Positions 24,575-33,803 of a DNA stretch of 64,000 nt are shown here, piece by piece; the stretch's first letter is position 1, and each line of letters opens with the position of its first letter. Origin of the DNA: Cupriavidus phytohabitans (GTDB taxonomy: Bacteria > Pseudomonadota > Gammaproteobacteria > Burkholderiales > Burkholderiaceae); the NCBI RefSeq assembly GCF_000426345.1, contig NZ_AUFE01000012.1:92710-156709 (forward strand), given 5' to 3'. Made by a program: the position numbers and the translations under genes. The notes under the pieces were generated by a model. That model saw only the letters and a list, made by a program, of their open reading frames with translations, made no database searches and was not told the DNA's origin.

Positions 24575-25486
24575 ATGAGACCCGACGCCATGCTCCCCGC
24601 ATTGTTTATCTCGCACGGTTCGCCCATGCTGGCCATCGACCCCGGCCCCACCGGCGCGGCTTTCGACGCACTTGGCGAGCGCCTGCGCGCGCAACCGCCG
24701 CGCGCGGTGCTGGTGGTGTCGGCGCACTGGATCTACAGCACGCTGGCGGTCGGCAGCCGCGAGCGGCAGGAAGCCTGGCACGACTTCGGCGGCTTTCCGC
24801 GCGAGCTGTACGCACTGCGCTACGATGCTCCGGGTTCGCCGGAACTGGCCGCGCGCGTCAAGGCGCGGGTCGAGGCCGCCGCCATTCCCGGCGCCGGGTT
24901 TGTCGGCGAGGACGACGAGCGCCCGCTCGACCACGGCGCCTGGATGCCGATGCGGCACTTCTTCCCCGACGCCGATGTGCCGGTGGTGCAGCTGGCGCTG
25001 AATCCCTACCTGTCACCCGCCGTCCAGATCGAGATCGGCCGCGCCCTGGCGCCGCTGCGCGCGGAAGGCGTGCTGGTGCTGGCTTCGGGCAGCTTCACGC
25101 ACAACCTGCAGGAGGTGTTCGGCAGCGATGGCCGCCGCGACCAGCATGGGCCGCAGGCCGAGCCCTATGTCGAGGCCTTCCGCGGCTGGATGCACGACGC
25201 GCTGGACGAGGCGCTGGCCACCGGCGACACCCGCCGCCTTGCCGACTACCGCGCCCAGGCCCCGTACGCGCGCCGCGCGCACCCGACCGACGAGCATCTG
25301 CTGCCGTTCTACGTGGCACTGGGCGCGGCGCTGGGGCCGCTCACCGCAGGCGCGGGTATGCCGGCGGGCAGTGCGGCCCGGGTGGCCAGGGTGGCAGATG
25401 AAGTCACCTATGGCGTGCTGGCGATGGACAGCTTCGTGTTCGAGGGGATAGGCGCCGGCACGCCGCCGCTGCGCGCGGCCGCCTGA
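24575..25486 (+). CDS. LigB-family extradiol dioxygenase (4,5-DOPA dioxygenase type)
   Basis: A 303-residue protein of the class III ring-cleavage fold: LFISHGSPMLAID, VVSAHWIYSTLAVGS, PLDHGAWMPMRHFFPDA and GSFTHNLQEVFG place the His residues that bind the non-haem metal. The subgroup contains plant DOPA dioxygenase and bacterial YgiD. The natural bacterial substrate is unclear. The start at 24575 or 24590 is consistent with the family. It converges with an MFS gene 19 bp downstream. Confidence 0.88.
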   Translation: MRPDAMLPALFISHGSPMLAIDPGPTGAAFDALGERLRAQPPRAVLVVSAHWIYSTLAVGSRERQEAWHDFGGFPRELYALRYDAPGSPELAARVKARVEAAAIPGAGFVGEDDERPLDHGAWMPMRHFFPDADVPVVQLALNPYLSPAVQIEIGRALAPLRAEGVLVLASGSFTHNLQEVFGSDGRRDQHGPQAEPYVEAFRGWMHDALDEALATGDTRRLADYRAQAPYARRAHPTDEHLLPFYVALGAALGPLTAGAGMPAGSAARVARVADEVTYGVLAMDSFVFEGIGAGTPPLRAAA

Positions 25487-25505
25487 GTGTTGCTCCCGCC
25501 GCGGC

Positions 25506-26723
25506 TCAGCGGCCATCCTTGCGCGGCGGCAGGTAGCGCCGCGCCGAGCGCGCGCCGGCCAGCGCGATCCAGCCCATCGTGAGCGCCACCACGGCCAGCC
25601 CCACGCGCAGGTCGGCCAGGTGTGCCACGCCGCCGATCAGCACCGGCCCCAGCAGCAGCCCCAGGTAGGCGAAACGGGCCACGCGCGCAATCGCCTCGGC
25701 CGGTGCCACCCCAGGCAGCCGCGACGCGGCCACAAAGAAGATCGGCACCATGTTGGCCGCGCCCAGTCCCATCAGCGTGAAGCCCGCCAGCGCCGCCAGC
25801 GGCAGCGGTACCACCAGCGCCAGCACGATGCCGGCAAAGCCCAGCCAGGCGCTGCCGGCAAGCGTGGCGCCATCGCCCAGGCGCGCGCGCAGGCGGTCGC
25901 CGCCGAAGCGCCCGCACGCCATGCCGCCGGAGAAAGCCGCATACCCCAGGCTGATCCAGCCGGCCGGCGCGGCGGTCACATCGCGCATGTAGACGCTGGT
26001 CCAGTCATACATTGCGCCTTCGCCGATCAGTCCCAGGAACGCCAGCACGCCCAGCAGCCACAGCGCGCGCACCGCGTGGTCGCGATGGTGCCCGGCGCCA
26101 GGCATCACCGGGTGGTCGGGCAGCAGCCCGGGCATGGCCGCGAGCGCGGCCAGCGCGGTCACCCCCGCCATCATCGCCGCGTGCGCCAGCGGCGCCACCT
26201 CCAGCGCCAGCATCAGGCCGCCGAAGGCCGCGCCTGCCATGCCGCCGAGGCTGAACATGCCATGCAGCGCCGACATCACCGGACGCGGGCGGCTGGCCTC
26301 CACCGTGGCGGCCTGCGCGTTCATGGCCACGTCGAAGCCGGCATTGGCCATGCCGAACGTCAACAGCGCGGGAAGCAGCCACCAGAACGACGGCATGGCG
26401 AGGATCGCCATCGTGGCCAGCGCGAACACCAGGCCGCTGGCCGTCGCCGCGCGTGCGCTGCCGACGCGCGTGATCCAGCGCCCGACCGGCCCCATTGCCA
26501 GCAGGGCGCCGCCGGCGACCGCGAGCATCGCCAGCGACAGCATCGCGTCGGACAGGCCGAAACGCGCCTTGATGGTGGGGATATGCACGCCCCAGGTGGC
26601 AAAGGTGGCGCCGTTGACGAAGAACAGCGCCATGGTGCCGCGCGTGGCGCGCGCGATCGCGCCCGGCGTGGAAGGGGCAATGGCGAGCGGGGCGGTGCCG
26701 GGTGGCGAGCTGGGATCGGACAT
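25506..26723 (-). CDS. MFS transporter
   Basis: A 405-residue protein with about twelve hydrophobic segments. The first repeat starts at MALFFVNGATFATWGVHIPT and the second at ALWLLGVLAFLGLIGEGAMYDW. The MFS loop signature between helices 2 and 3 appears as GPVGRWITRVGSARA. The pattern (WGxHIP..K, GEGAMYDWTSVYMRD) resembles the YbjJ-like sugar or drug exporter subgroup. The substrate is unknown. The gene is read in the same direction as the second MFS gene upstream but separated by 86 bp. Confidence 0.88.
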   Translation of the reverse strand: MSDPSSPPGTAPLAIAPSTPGAIARATRGTMALFFVNGATFATWGVHIPTIKARFGLSDAMLSLAMLAVAGGALLAMGPVGRWITRVGSARAATASGLVFALATMAILAMPSFWWLLPALLTFGMANAGFDVAMNAQAATVEASRPRPVMSALHGMFSLGGMAGAAFGGLMLALEVAPLAHAAMMAGVTALAALAAMPGLLPDHPVMPGAGHHRDHAVRALWLLGVLAFLGLIGEGAMYDWTSVYMRDVTAAPAGWISLGYAAFSGGMACGRFGGDRLRARLGDGATLAGSAWLGFAGIVLALVVPLPLAALAGFTLMGLGAANMVPIFFVAASRLPGVAPAEAIARVARFAYLGLLLGPVLIGGVAHLADLRVGLAVVALTMGWIALAGARSARRYLPPRKDGR

Positions 26724-26809
26724 GGTGATGCAGGGGCGCGGCCGGCGCCGTCGTGCCGGCCGCAGAAGCCCTTATTGTCGTGCATCCGCGCGACCGGGGC
26801 CTGGCAGCG

Positions 26810-28108
26810 CTACGGCGCGGCACCCGCCAGGCGCAGCAGCCCGCGCCGGTGCAGCGCGTAGCCGAACGCCAGCAGCGCGGCCAGTGCCAGCGCCAGCATG
26901 ACCCACAGCATCAGCCAGTAGCCGCCCGCGGCCCGCCACAGCAGCGCGCCCAGCCACGGCGCGGCGGCCTGCATCAGCAGCACCGGCGTCATCATCAGGC
27001 CGTTCAGCGTGGCGTAGTGGTGGCGCGAGATCAGTTCGGGCATGGCCATTGCTCGCAGCATCGTATTGACGCCGTTGGCGCAGCCATACAGCACCGCGGC
27101 CACCATCAGCCAGGCGCCGTGGCCCAGCGCGAAACAAAGCACTCCCGTGCTCATCAGCAGGTAGACCGGCAGCGACAGCCGCACCGGGTGGCGCACCGCC
27201 GCGCGCATCATCAGCATGCGGCCCACGACCTGGGCCGGGCCGATCAGCGCTGCCACCACCAGTTGCTGCGACACCGGCAGGCCTTTCTCGGTCAGCATCG
27301 GGATCAGGTGCGCGCCCAGCAGCGAGGCCACCACCGCGGTCGCGGTGAACGCCAGCACCACGGCCCAGAACACCGGCTGGCGCAGCGTGGTGCGCGCGAT
27401 GCCGGCGCTGCCCGCGTCGGCGCCGGCCGTTGGCGTGCCGGTGTAGGTGGGATGCATGGCATAGCGCATGCGCGCGTGCAGCGGCGCACAGACCAGCAGG
27501 TTCAGCAGCGCGAAGCCAACCAGCGTGGGGCGCCAGCCGACATGCAGCACCAGCCATTGCGCCAGCGGCACGAAGATCGTGCTGGCGAAGCCGGCCATCA
27601 GCGTGACCACCATGATCGGCTTCTGGTACTGGTCGCCGTAGGCCTGGCGCAGCACCACGAAGGCGGGCTCGTACAGCGTGGTGGACATGGCCAGCCCGAT
27701 CGGCACCCACATCAGCAGGAACATCGCGGGGGAGGGCGACCACGCCCATAGCAGCAGCCCCAGTCCGGCCAGCACCGAACCCGCGCCCATCACCCTGCGC
27801 GCCGGCGCGCGGTCCAGCAGCCGGCCTACCGCGAAGGAGCACATCGCCCACACCAGCAGGCCCAGCGAATAGCCGCCCGCGAGGAATGGCCTGGACCAGC
27901 CAGTGCCGCGGATCATCGGCTCGATGAAGACGGTGAAGGCGAAAAACAGCGTGCCCCAGGAGATGGTTTCGGTCAGGCCTAGGATCCAGACCAGCCGGCG
28001 TGGCGGCGTGGCCGGCTGCGCGGGGCCGGCGCGTGCCGGGCTGGCGTCTGCGGAAGAATCAGCGGTACTGGCGGCGTCCGGATCGGAGCTGGCTTCTAGC
28101 GTTGTCAT
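26810..28108 (-). CDS. MFS transporter
   Basis: About 432 residues from ATG 28108; an ATG at 28135 is also in frame and neither has a strong ribosome site. The hydrophilic N-terminal 50 residues (Ala/Ser/Asp-rich) precede twelve hydrophobic segments starting LVWILGLTETISWGTLFFAF. The loop motif RLLDRAPARRVMGAGSVLAGLG fits MFS. Substrate unknown. It is adjacent to, but not clearly related to, the other MFS protein. Confidence 0.87.
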   Translation of the reverse strand: MTTLEASSDPDAASTADSSADASPARAGPAQPATPPRRLVWILGLTETISWGTLFFAFTVFIEPMIRGTGWSRPFLAGGYSLGLLVWAMCSFAVGRLLDRAPARRVMGAGSVLAGLGLLLWAWSPSPAMFLLMWVPIGLAMSTTLYEPAFVVLRQAYGDQYQKPIMVVTLMAGFASTIFVPLAQWLVLHVGWRPTLVGFALLNLLVCAPLHARMRYAMHPTYTGTPTAGADAGSAGIARTTLRQPVFWAVVLAFTATAVVASLLGAHLIPMLTEKGLPVSQQLVVAALIGPAQVVGRMLMMRAAVRHPVRLSLPVYLLMSTGVLCFALGHGAWLMVAAVLYGCANGVNTMLRAMAMPELISRHHYATLNGLMMTPVLLMQAAAPWLGALLWRAAGGYWLMLWVMLALALAALLAFGYALHRRGLLRLAGAAP

Positions 28109-28205
28109 GGCGGGTCCCGGCGGGGGAGTCGCCATGGCTGGCGGCGCGCGGGGCCAGTGGCAAATTGTAGCGATCCTGCGCGCACGCTGCGCGACGGTAC
28201 GCGCC

Positions 28206-28640
28206 TTACTGCGCGGTCATCGCATCGCCGATGACTGGTGCAGGCGGACCCTTCAGTTCGACCACGTTACCGTCCGGGTCGCTGACGTAGAGTGACGGGC
28301 CCTTGCCTTCGGCCCCGAAGCGCTGCGCGACCTCGCTGGCCTGTACGCCGTGCCGGGACAGCCAGGCGCGCAGCGCGGACTCGTCGAACGGTTCGATGCG
28401 CAGGCAGAAATGGTCGAGGTTGCGCCCCTCCGCGCCCGGCCCCGCGCCGCCGGCGCGGCCCAGCGGGCCGTCCAGCGAGACCAGGTCGATCAGCGCGCTG
28501 CCCGCGCGCAGCTGCGTGAGTCCGAAGTCGGGCTGTTCGCGCTCGACGCTGCAGCCCAGCACGTCGACATAGAACCGTCGCAGCGCTTCGACATCGGCTG
28601 TGCGCAGCACCAGGTGGTCGAGATCGAGGATGCGGAACAT
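28206..28640 (-). CDS. VOC-family (glyoxalase/bleomycin resistance) protein
   Basis: A 144-residue protein with paired beta-alpha-beta-beta-beta modules: LDLDHLVLRTADVEALRRFY, LGCSVEREQPDFGLTQLRAG, NLDHFCLRIEPFDESALRAW and GPSLYVSDPDGNVVELKGPP. The metal ligands (His at DHLVL, Glu at VVELK, His at DHFCL) are in place. The family covers glyoxalase I, dioxygenases and antibiotic-binding proteins; the substrate cannot be told. It starts at ATG 28640, 8 bp after the GFA gene ends, so the two are probably co-transcribed. Confidence 0.85.
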   Translation of the reverse strand: MFRILDLDHLVLRTADVEALRRFYVDVLGCSVEREQPDFGLTQLRAGSALIDLVSLDGPLGRAGGAGPGAEGRNLDHFCLRIEPFDESALRAWLSRHGVQASEVAQRFGAEGKGPSLYVSDPDGNVVELKGPPAPVIGDAMTAQ

Positions 28641-28648
28641 GGCGGGCG

Positions 28649-28999
28649 TCAGTGGTGCAGGCCGTCGTAGTCGACGACCTTCAGGCTGTCCAGGTCGACA
28701 TTGTCCAGGCAGCGCACGTTCACCGCCGCCATCGGCTTGCCGTCCTTGTCCTGGCCATCGGCGTACGGGCCGCAGCCGCACACCGGGCAGAAGCGGTGCG
28801 CGATCTTCATGGTGTTGAAGCGGTACGTCGACGCGTTGCTGTCGGGCGTCTCCAGCTTGAAGGTCGCGCGTGGCACGAACCACAGCAGGTGGCCGCGACG
28901 GCGGCAGATCGAGCAATTGCAGCGGATCACGCTCGGGATGCTTTCGGCCTCGACCTCGAAGGCAATGTTGCCGCAGTGGCAGCTTCCGTGGAACGTCAT
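28649..28999 (-). CDS. GFA-family (glutathione-dependent formaldehyde-activating type) zinc protein
   Basis: A 116-residue protein with the Cys pattern of the GFA family: GSCHCGNIAFEVE, then RCNCSICRRRG, then RFCPVCGCGPY, giving two zinc sites. The founding member Gfa was proposed to join formaldehyde and glutathione, but most homologues are uncharacterised. It starts at ATG 28999, with AGGAGAC upstream on the minus strand. The frame continues to 29053 without support. Confidence 0.85.
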   Translation of the reverse strand: MTFHGSCHCGNIAFEVEAESIPSVIRCNCSICRRRGHLLWFVPRATFKLETPDSNASTYRFNTMKIAHRFCPVCGCGPYADGQDKDGKPMAAVNVRCLDNVDLDSLKVVDYDGLHH

Positions 29000-29172
29000 G
29001 TCGTCTCCTTGATCGTCAGTCTGTTGCTGCTGTGAACCGGTGGTGCGCCGCAATATGCCGGCACATTGTTAGCTTTTTGACAGTGTAGCGCCGCTGCGGG
29101 TGCCACAATGCCCGCACAACATGACGAGCGGATGCGCGGCCCGCGCGCACCCTCCCACAAAAGGAGACCAGC

Positions 29173-29784
29173 ATGAGCGACACCCACGCGCCCGCGCGCG
29201 CGAGCTTCAGCCATATGGAACACGGCACCCGCGAGGACTGGGCGGCGATTTCCGCCGAGTTCATGCCGTATGCGCGGGCGCTGCCCGACCGCGTGCTGGC
29301 CCACCTGCGGCTGCTCGATGGCGATTGCGGAGGCTTCCCGGTGGACCGGCTGACGCACTCGCTGCAGACCGCGACGCTGGCGCACCGGGACGGGCAGGAT
29401 GAGGAATACGTGGTCTGCGCGCTGCTGCACGATATCGGCGATACGCTCGGCAGCTTCAACCATCCCGATATCGCGGCGGCGATCCTGAAGCCGTTTGCCA
29501 GTGCCGAGAATCTGTGGATGGTGGAAAAGCATGGCGTGTTCCAGGGCTATTACTTCTTCCATCACCTCGGGCTCGATCGCAACCTGCGCGAGCAGTATCG
29601 CAATCAGCCGGAGCTGTTCGAGCGCACTGCCGAGTTCTGCCGCAAGTACGATGCCGCGGCGTTCATGACGGACTACAACACGCTGCCGTTGTCGTTCTTC
29701 GAGCCGATGGTGCGCCGGGTGTTGTCGCAGCCGAAAAACTCGATGTATGTGAAGCCGGGGGAGAAGGAGCTGGCGCAGCCGTAG
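29173..29784 (+). CDS. HD-domain phosphohydrolase-like protein
   Basis: A 203-residue protein. A strong AAGGAGA site precedes ATG 29173. The HD metal motif is visible as DRLTHSLQTATLAHRDG followed by VVCALLHDIGDTLGSF, with a further His in FNHPDIAAAIL. HD-domain proteins hydrolyse phosphate esters or, with a mixed-valence diiron site (PhnZ, MIOX), oxidise C-H bonds. The FQGYYFFHHLG segment recalls the latter group, but no phosphonate genes are nearby. Function open. Confidence 0.8.
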   Translation: MSDTHAPARASFSHMEHGTREDWAAISAEFMPYARALPDRVLAHLRLLDGDCGGFPVDRLTHSLQTATLAHRDGQDEEYVVCALLHDIGDTLGSFNHPDIAAAILKPFASAENLWMVEKHGVFQGYYFFHHLGLDRNLREQYRNQPELFERTAEFCRKYDAAAFMTDYNTLPLSFFEPMVRRVLSQPKNSMYVKPGEKELAQP

Positions 29785-29827
29785 TGCGATGCCGCGAGCG
29801 GACCGCCTGCGTTCGCTCTCACCCGAG

Positions 29828-29851
29828 CCCTCTCCCGCAAGCGGGAGAGGG
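29828..29851. terminator. Palindromic CCCTCTCCCGC hairpin at a convergent gene end
   Basis: CCCTCTCCCGC (29828-29838) and GCGGGAGAGGG (29841-29851) are separated by AA. It lies between the 3' ends of the HD gene and the indolepyruvate oxidoreductase gene. The same core recurs at 35098-35129, also between two converging genes, so it is probably a dispersed bidirectional terminator-like element. Confidence 0.65.
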
Positions 29852-29866
29852 CAGGAACCGCGCGCC

Positions 29867-32800
29867 TTACGCAGCCCGCTGTGCCGTTTCCGGATGCCTG
29901 AACTGCTCCAGCAGTTTTTGCCAGCGCCCGCGTACCGCCTTCAGGTTGTTCTCCTTCACGTGCCCGAAGCCCCGGATATCGTCCGGCAGGTTGGCCAGCG
30001 CCACGGCGGTGTCGTAGTTGGCGGCACTCAGGCCCGCCACCAGCTCATCCAGCAGGGCACGGTATTCGCCGATCAGCGCGCGCTCGGTGCGGCGTTCCCT
30101 GGTCTTGCCAAAGACATCGAACATGCCGCCGCGCAGGCCCTTCATCTTCGCCAGCACGCGGAACAGCGTCATCGTCGACGGACCGAACCTGCGCTTGACC
30201 AGATGACCCTTGTCGTCGCGCTTGGCCGTCGTCGGCGGCGCCAGCCAGAAATTGAGCTGGTAGTCCTTGCCCGGTTCGCCTTCGAACTGCGCGCGCAGCT
30301 TGTCGAGGAAGACGGGATCGGTATAGAGCCGCGCCACCTCGTACTCGTCCTTGTACGCCATCAGCTTGGCCAGGTTGCGCGCCGCGGCCTCGGTCAGCGG
30401 CAGCGGCTTGCCGCTGCCTGCCAGCGCGCTTTCGGCCGCGCGCACGCGGTCGATGGCTTCGCGGTAGGTGCGCGCGTAGGCGGCATCCTGGTAGGCCGTC
30501 AGGTGTTCCATGCGGCGGGCGACCAGCTTCTCCAGCATCGCGCCGGTCGAGGTGGGCAGCTTGACCACTTCCGCGCCCTCGGCGGTTGACTGCAGCTTGC
30601 CGGTCAGCGACAGCACGTGCTCCGGGTCGTGCGCCATATGGCGGCCCCAGTCGAACGCGGCCTTGTTCTTCTCGACGGCCACGCCGTTGAGTTCGATGGC
30701 GCGTTCCAGTGCCTGCAGTGTCAGCGGGATCCAGCCCTTTTGCCACGCATAGCCGAGTACCAGCGGGTTGGTGTAGATGGCATCGCCCAGCAGCGCCACG
30801 GCGAGGCCGCTGGCGTTGATGAAGTCGCACTTCTCGCCGACGGCGTTGCGCACGTCCTGCTCGGCCGACACGCCGGGGAACTGCCACTTCGGGTTCTTGA
30901 TGAACTCGGCGGTTGGCGTCTGCGCGGTGTTGACCACGGCGCGCGTGCGGCCCGCCTGGGTCTTGGAGATGACTTCGTCGGTGGCCGACACGATGGCATC
31001 GCAGCCGATCACCAGGTCGGCTTCTCCCATCGCGATGCGCGTTGCGTGCAGGTCATCGGGGCGCGCGGCCAGCTGCACGTGCGACAGCACCGCGCCGCCT
31101 TTCTGCGCCAGGCCGGCCATGTCGAGCACGGTCACGCCCTTGTTTTCCAGGTGCGCCGCCATCCCCAGCAGGCCGCCGATGGTCACCACGCCGGTACCGC
31201 CCACGCCGGTCACCAGGATGCCGTAGGCGCGGCGGATCGGCGGCAGCTCCGGCGCAGGCAGCGCGGGCAGGCTGTCCATGGACACGCCGTGCTGCTCGGG
31301 CTTGCGCACCTGTGCGCCTTCGGCCGAGACAAAGCTCGGGCAGAAGCCGTTCAGGCACGAGAAGTCCTTGTTGCACGACGACTGGTTGATCTGGCGCTTG
31401 GTGCCGAAATCCGTCTCCAGCGGCTCCACCGACAAACAGTTCGACTTGACCGAGCAATCGCCGCAGCCTTCGCACACCGCGTCGTTGATGAAGACGCGAC
31501 GTGCCGGGTCTTCCATCGTGCCGCGCTTGCGGCGGCGGCGCTTTTCGGTGGCGCAGGTCTGGTCGTAGATCAGGATGGTGCAGCCCGGCACTTCGCGCAG
31601 CTCGCGCTGCACGCTGTCGAGCTGGTCGCGGTGATGGATGTCGATGCCCTGTGGCAGCTTGATCGCCGCGTTGTACTTCTCGGGCTGGTCGGTGACGATG
31701 ACGATCTTCTTCGCGCCCTCGCTGTGCACCTGCCAGGCGATGTCCTGCACCGACAGCTGGCCGTCCACCGGCTGGCCGCCGGTCATGGCCACCGCATCGT
31801 TGTACAGGATCTTGTAGGTGATGTTGACGCCCGCTGAAATGGAAGCGCGTATCGCCAGCAGCCCGGAGTGGAAGTAGGTGCCGTCGCCCAGGTTGGCGAA
31901 CACATGCTTGTCGCCCGCGAACGGTGCCTGGCCGATCCATGCCACGCCTTCGCCGCCCATCTGGCTGAAGGTGCTGGTATTGCGGTCCATCCACACCGTC
32001 ATGTAGTGGCAGCCGATGCCCGCCAGCGCACGCGAACCCTCCGGCACGTTGGTCGAGGTGTTGTGCGGGCAGCCCGAGCAGAACCAGGGTTTGCGTTCGG
32101 CGGTCACGCGCGGCGTGGCCAGCGCCTTTTCCTTGGCCTCGATGATGGCCAGGCGCGCGGTGATGCGCGCGCGCACGTCCATCGGCAGCTCGAACTTGTC
32201 CAGCCGCGTGGCGATGGCCTTGGCGATGATCGCCGGCGACAGCTCATAGTGCGCCGGCAGCAGCCAGTTGCTCTGCGGGATCGACCATTCGCCGCCGGCG
32301 TTGTCCTTCTCGTCGAACTTGCCGTAGACCTTGGGACGGACATCGTCGCGCCAGTTGTACAGCTCTTCCTTGAGCGCGTACTCCATGATCTGGCGCTTCT
32401 CTTCGACCACCAGGATTTCCTGTAGCCCTTCGGCAAAGGCGCGCGCGCCATGCGCTTCCAGCGGCCACACGCAGCCGACCTTGTACAGGCGGATGCCGAT
32501 CTGTGCGCAGGTGGCATCGTCCAGGCCCAGGTCGGCCAGCGCCTGGCGCGTATCGAGGTAGGCCTTGCCGCCGGTCATGATGCCGAAGCGCGCGTGCGGC
32601 GAATCGATCTCGATGCGGTCCAGCTTGTTGGCGCGCACGTAGGCCAGGCCGGCGTACCACTTGAAGTCGAGCAGGCGCGCTTCCTGTTCCAGCGGCGGGT
32701 CGGGCCAGCGGATATTCAGGCCGCCCGGCGGCATGATGAAATCGTCCGGCAGCGCGATCTGCACGCGGTGCGGGTCCAGCTCGACCGAAGCCGACGATTC

Positions 32801-33460
32801 CACCACGTCGGTCACGCACTTCATCGCCACCCACAGGCCGGAATAGCGGCTCATGGCCCAGCCGTGCAGGCCGTAGTCGAGATACTCCTGCACGTTCGAC
32901 GGATACAGCACCGGCAGGCCGCAGGCCTTGAAGATGTGCTCCGACTGGTGCGCCAGCGTTGACGACTTGGCCGAGTGGTCGTCACCGGCCAGCACCAGCA
33001 CGCCGCCGTGCGGCGACGAGCCGGCCGAGTTGGCATGCTTGAACACGTCGCCGGTGCGGTCCACCCCCGGCCCCTTGCCGTACCACATGCCGAACACGCC
33101 ATCGAATTTGGCGTCCGGGTACATGTTGACCTGTTGCGAGCCCCATACCGAGGTCGCGGCGAGATCCTCGTTCAGCCCCGCCTGGAACACGATGTTGTGC
33201 GCGGCCAGGTGCTTCTTGGCCTTCCACAGCGACTGGTCCAGCGCGCCCAGCGGCGACCCCCGGTAGCCGGAGATAAAGCCGGCGGTGTTCAGCCCGGCGG
33301 CGTGATCGCGCTCCTGCTGCAGCATGGGCAGGCGTACCAGCGCCTGCGTGCCGCTGATGTAGATGCGGCCACGCTCCAGCGTGTATTTGTCGTCGAGGGA
33401 AACATTGGCGAGCGCGCGGCGGATGGCGTCGCTGACCGGGGTGGTCAGGGGGGCATTCAT
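29867..33460 (-). CDS. Fused indolepyruvate ferredoxin oxidoreductase family protein (IorAB-like)
   Basis: A 1197-residue protein started at ATG 33460 after AGGAAGGAG. The N-terminal two-thirds is a thiamine-diphosphate 2-oxoacid oxidoreductase (SGYRGSPLGALDQSLW, PHNTSTNVPEGSRALAGIGC, ILYNDAVAMTGGQPVDG). A Cys-rich CEGCGDCSVKSNC cluster follows, and then the gamma-type domain GVGGTGVVTIGGLLGMAAH. IorA- and IorB-type parts are thus in one chain, as in aerobic betaproteobacteria that oxidise aryl pyruvates to aryl-CoA or acid. Such enzymes feed phenylacetate-type pathways; paaABCDE lies in the same window, but a link is only an inference. Confidence 0.92.
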   Translation of the reverse strand: MNAPLTTPVSDAIRRALANVSLDDKYTLERGRIYISGTQALVRLPMLQQERDHAAGLNTAGFISGYRGSPLGALDQSLWKAKKHLAAHNIVFQAGLNEDLAATSVWGSQQVNMYPDAKFDGVFGMWYGKGPGVDRTGDVFKHANSAGSSPHGGVLVLAGDDHSAKSSTLAHQSEHIFKACGLPVLYPSNVQEYLDYGLHGWAMSRYSGLWVAMKCVTDVVESSASVELDPHRVQIALPDDFIMPPGGLNIRWPDPPLEQEARLLDFKWYAGLAYVRANKLDRIEIDSPHARFGIMTGGKAYLDTRQALADLGLDDATCAQIGIRLYKVGCVWPLEAHGARAFAEGLQEILVVEEKRQIMEYALKEELYNWRDDVRPKVYGKFDEKDNAGGEWSIPQSNWLLPAHYELSPAIIAKAIATRLDKFELPMDVRARITARLAIIEAKEKALATPRVTAERKPWFCSGCPHNTSTNVPEGSRALAGIGCHYMTVWMDRNTSTFSQMGGEGVAWIGQAPFAGDKHVFANLGDGTYFHSGLLAIRASISAGVNITYKILYNDAVAMTGGQPVDGQLSVQDIAWQVHSEGAKKIVIVTDQPEKYNAAIKLPQGIDIHHRDQLDSVQRELREVPGCTILIYDQTCATEKRRRRKRGTMEDPARRVFINDAVCEGCGDCSVKSNCLSVEPLETDFGTKRQINQSSCNKDFSCLNGFCPSFVSAEGAQVRKPEQHGVSMDSLPALPAPELPPIRRAYGILVTGVGGTGVVTIGGLLGMAAHLENKGVTVLDMAGLAQKGGAVLSHVQLAARPDDLHATRIAMGEADLVIGCDAIVSATDEVISKTQAGRTRAVVNTAQTPTAEFIKNPKWQFPGVSAEQDVRNAVGEKCDFINASGLAVALLGDAIYTNPLVLGYAWQKGWIPLTLQALERAIELNGVAVEKNKAAFDWGRHMAHDPEHVLSLTGKLQSTAEGAEVVKLPTSTGAMLEKLVARRMEHLTAYQDAAYARTYREAIDRVRAAESALAGSGKPLPLTEAAARNLAKLMAYKDEYEVARLYTDPVFLDKLRAQFEGEPGKDYQLNFWLAPPTTAKRDDKGHLVKRRFGPSTMTLFRVLAKMKGLRGGMFDVFGKTRERRTERALIGEYRALLDELVAGLSAANYDTAVALANLPDDIRGFGHVKENNLKAVRGRWQKLLEQFRHPETAQRAA

Positions 33461-33803
33461 AGGTGCTCCTTCCTCTATGGGGCGTGTTGTCGGGATCACC
33501 GACACCTGCAGTTGTGGGCAACCGCCTCGCGGCCTCTTGTGGAGGCGTTGGGCGGCTGTGTCTCTGCGCGGCATGGTAGCACCGCCGTGCGGTCGGCGGT
33601 ACCTTGCAGCGCAGCACGAAACGTGCCCGTCGCAACCGTGTTTTCCCGTACGGATGGGGGTTCGCGTGTACACTGCGTTGCATCGAGAACGTCGGCGATG
33701 CCGCCCCGCAGTCTTCGATGCACCACATCTGCCGCGCCAGCCTGGTGCAACCTGCTTTCCGATTGCCCGTCTCATGCACGGGCAAACCAGCGAATACCCG
33801 AAC
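33461..33803. other. Divergent intergenic region (343 bp)
   Basis: This gap separates the starts of the indolepyruvate oxidoreductase gene (minus) and the NYN/LOTUS gene (plus). It must contain promoters for both. I see no convincing -35/-10 pair, inverted repeat or riboswitch-like structure. Several frames run through it but have no coding character. Confidence 0.5.

Noticed and set aside
26753..27751. A His/Gln/Arg-rich plus-strand frame opposite the second MFS gene
   Set aside because: The composition (HH, QQ, RR runs) is the usual antisense image of an Ala/Leu/Val-rich membrane protein.
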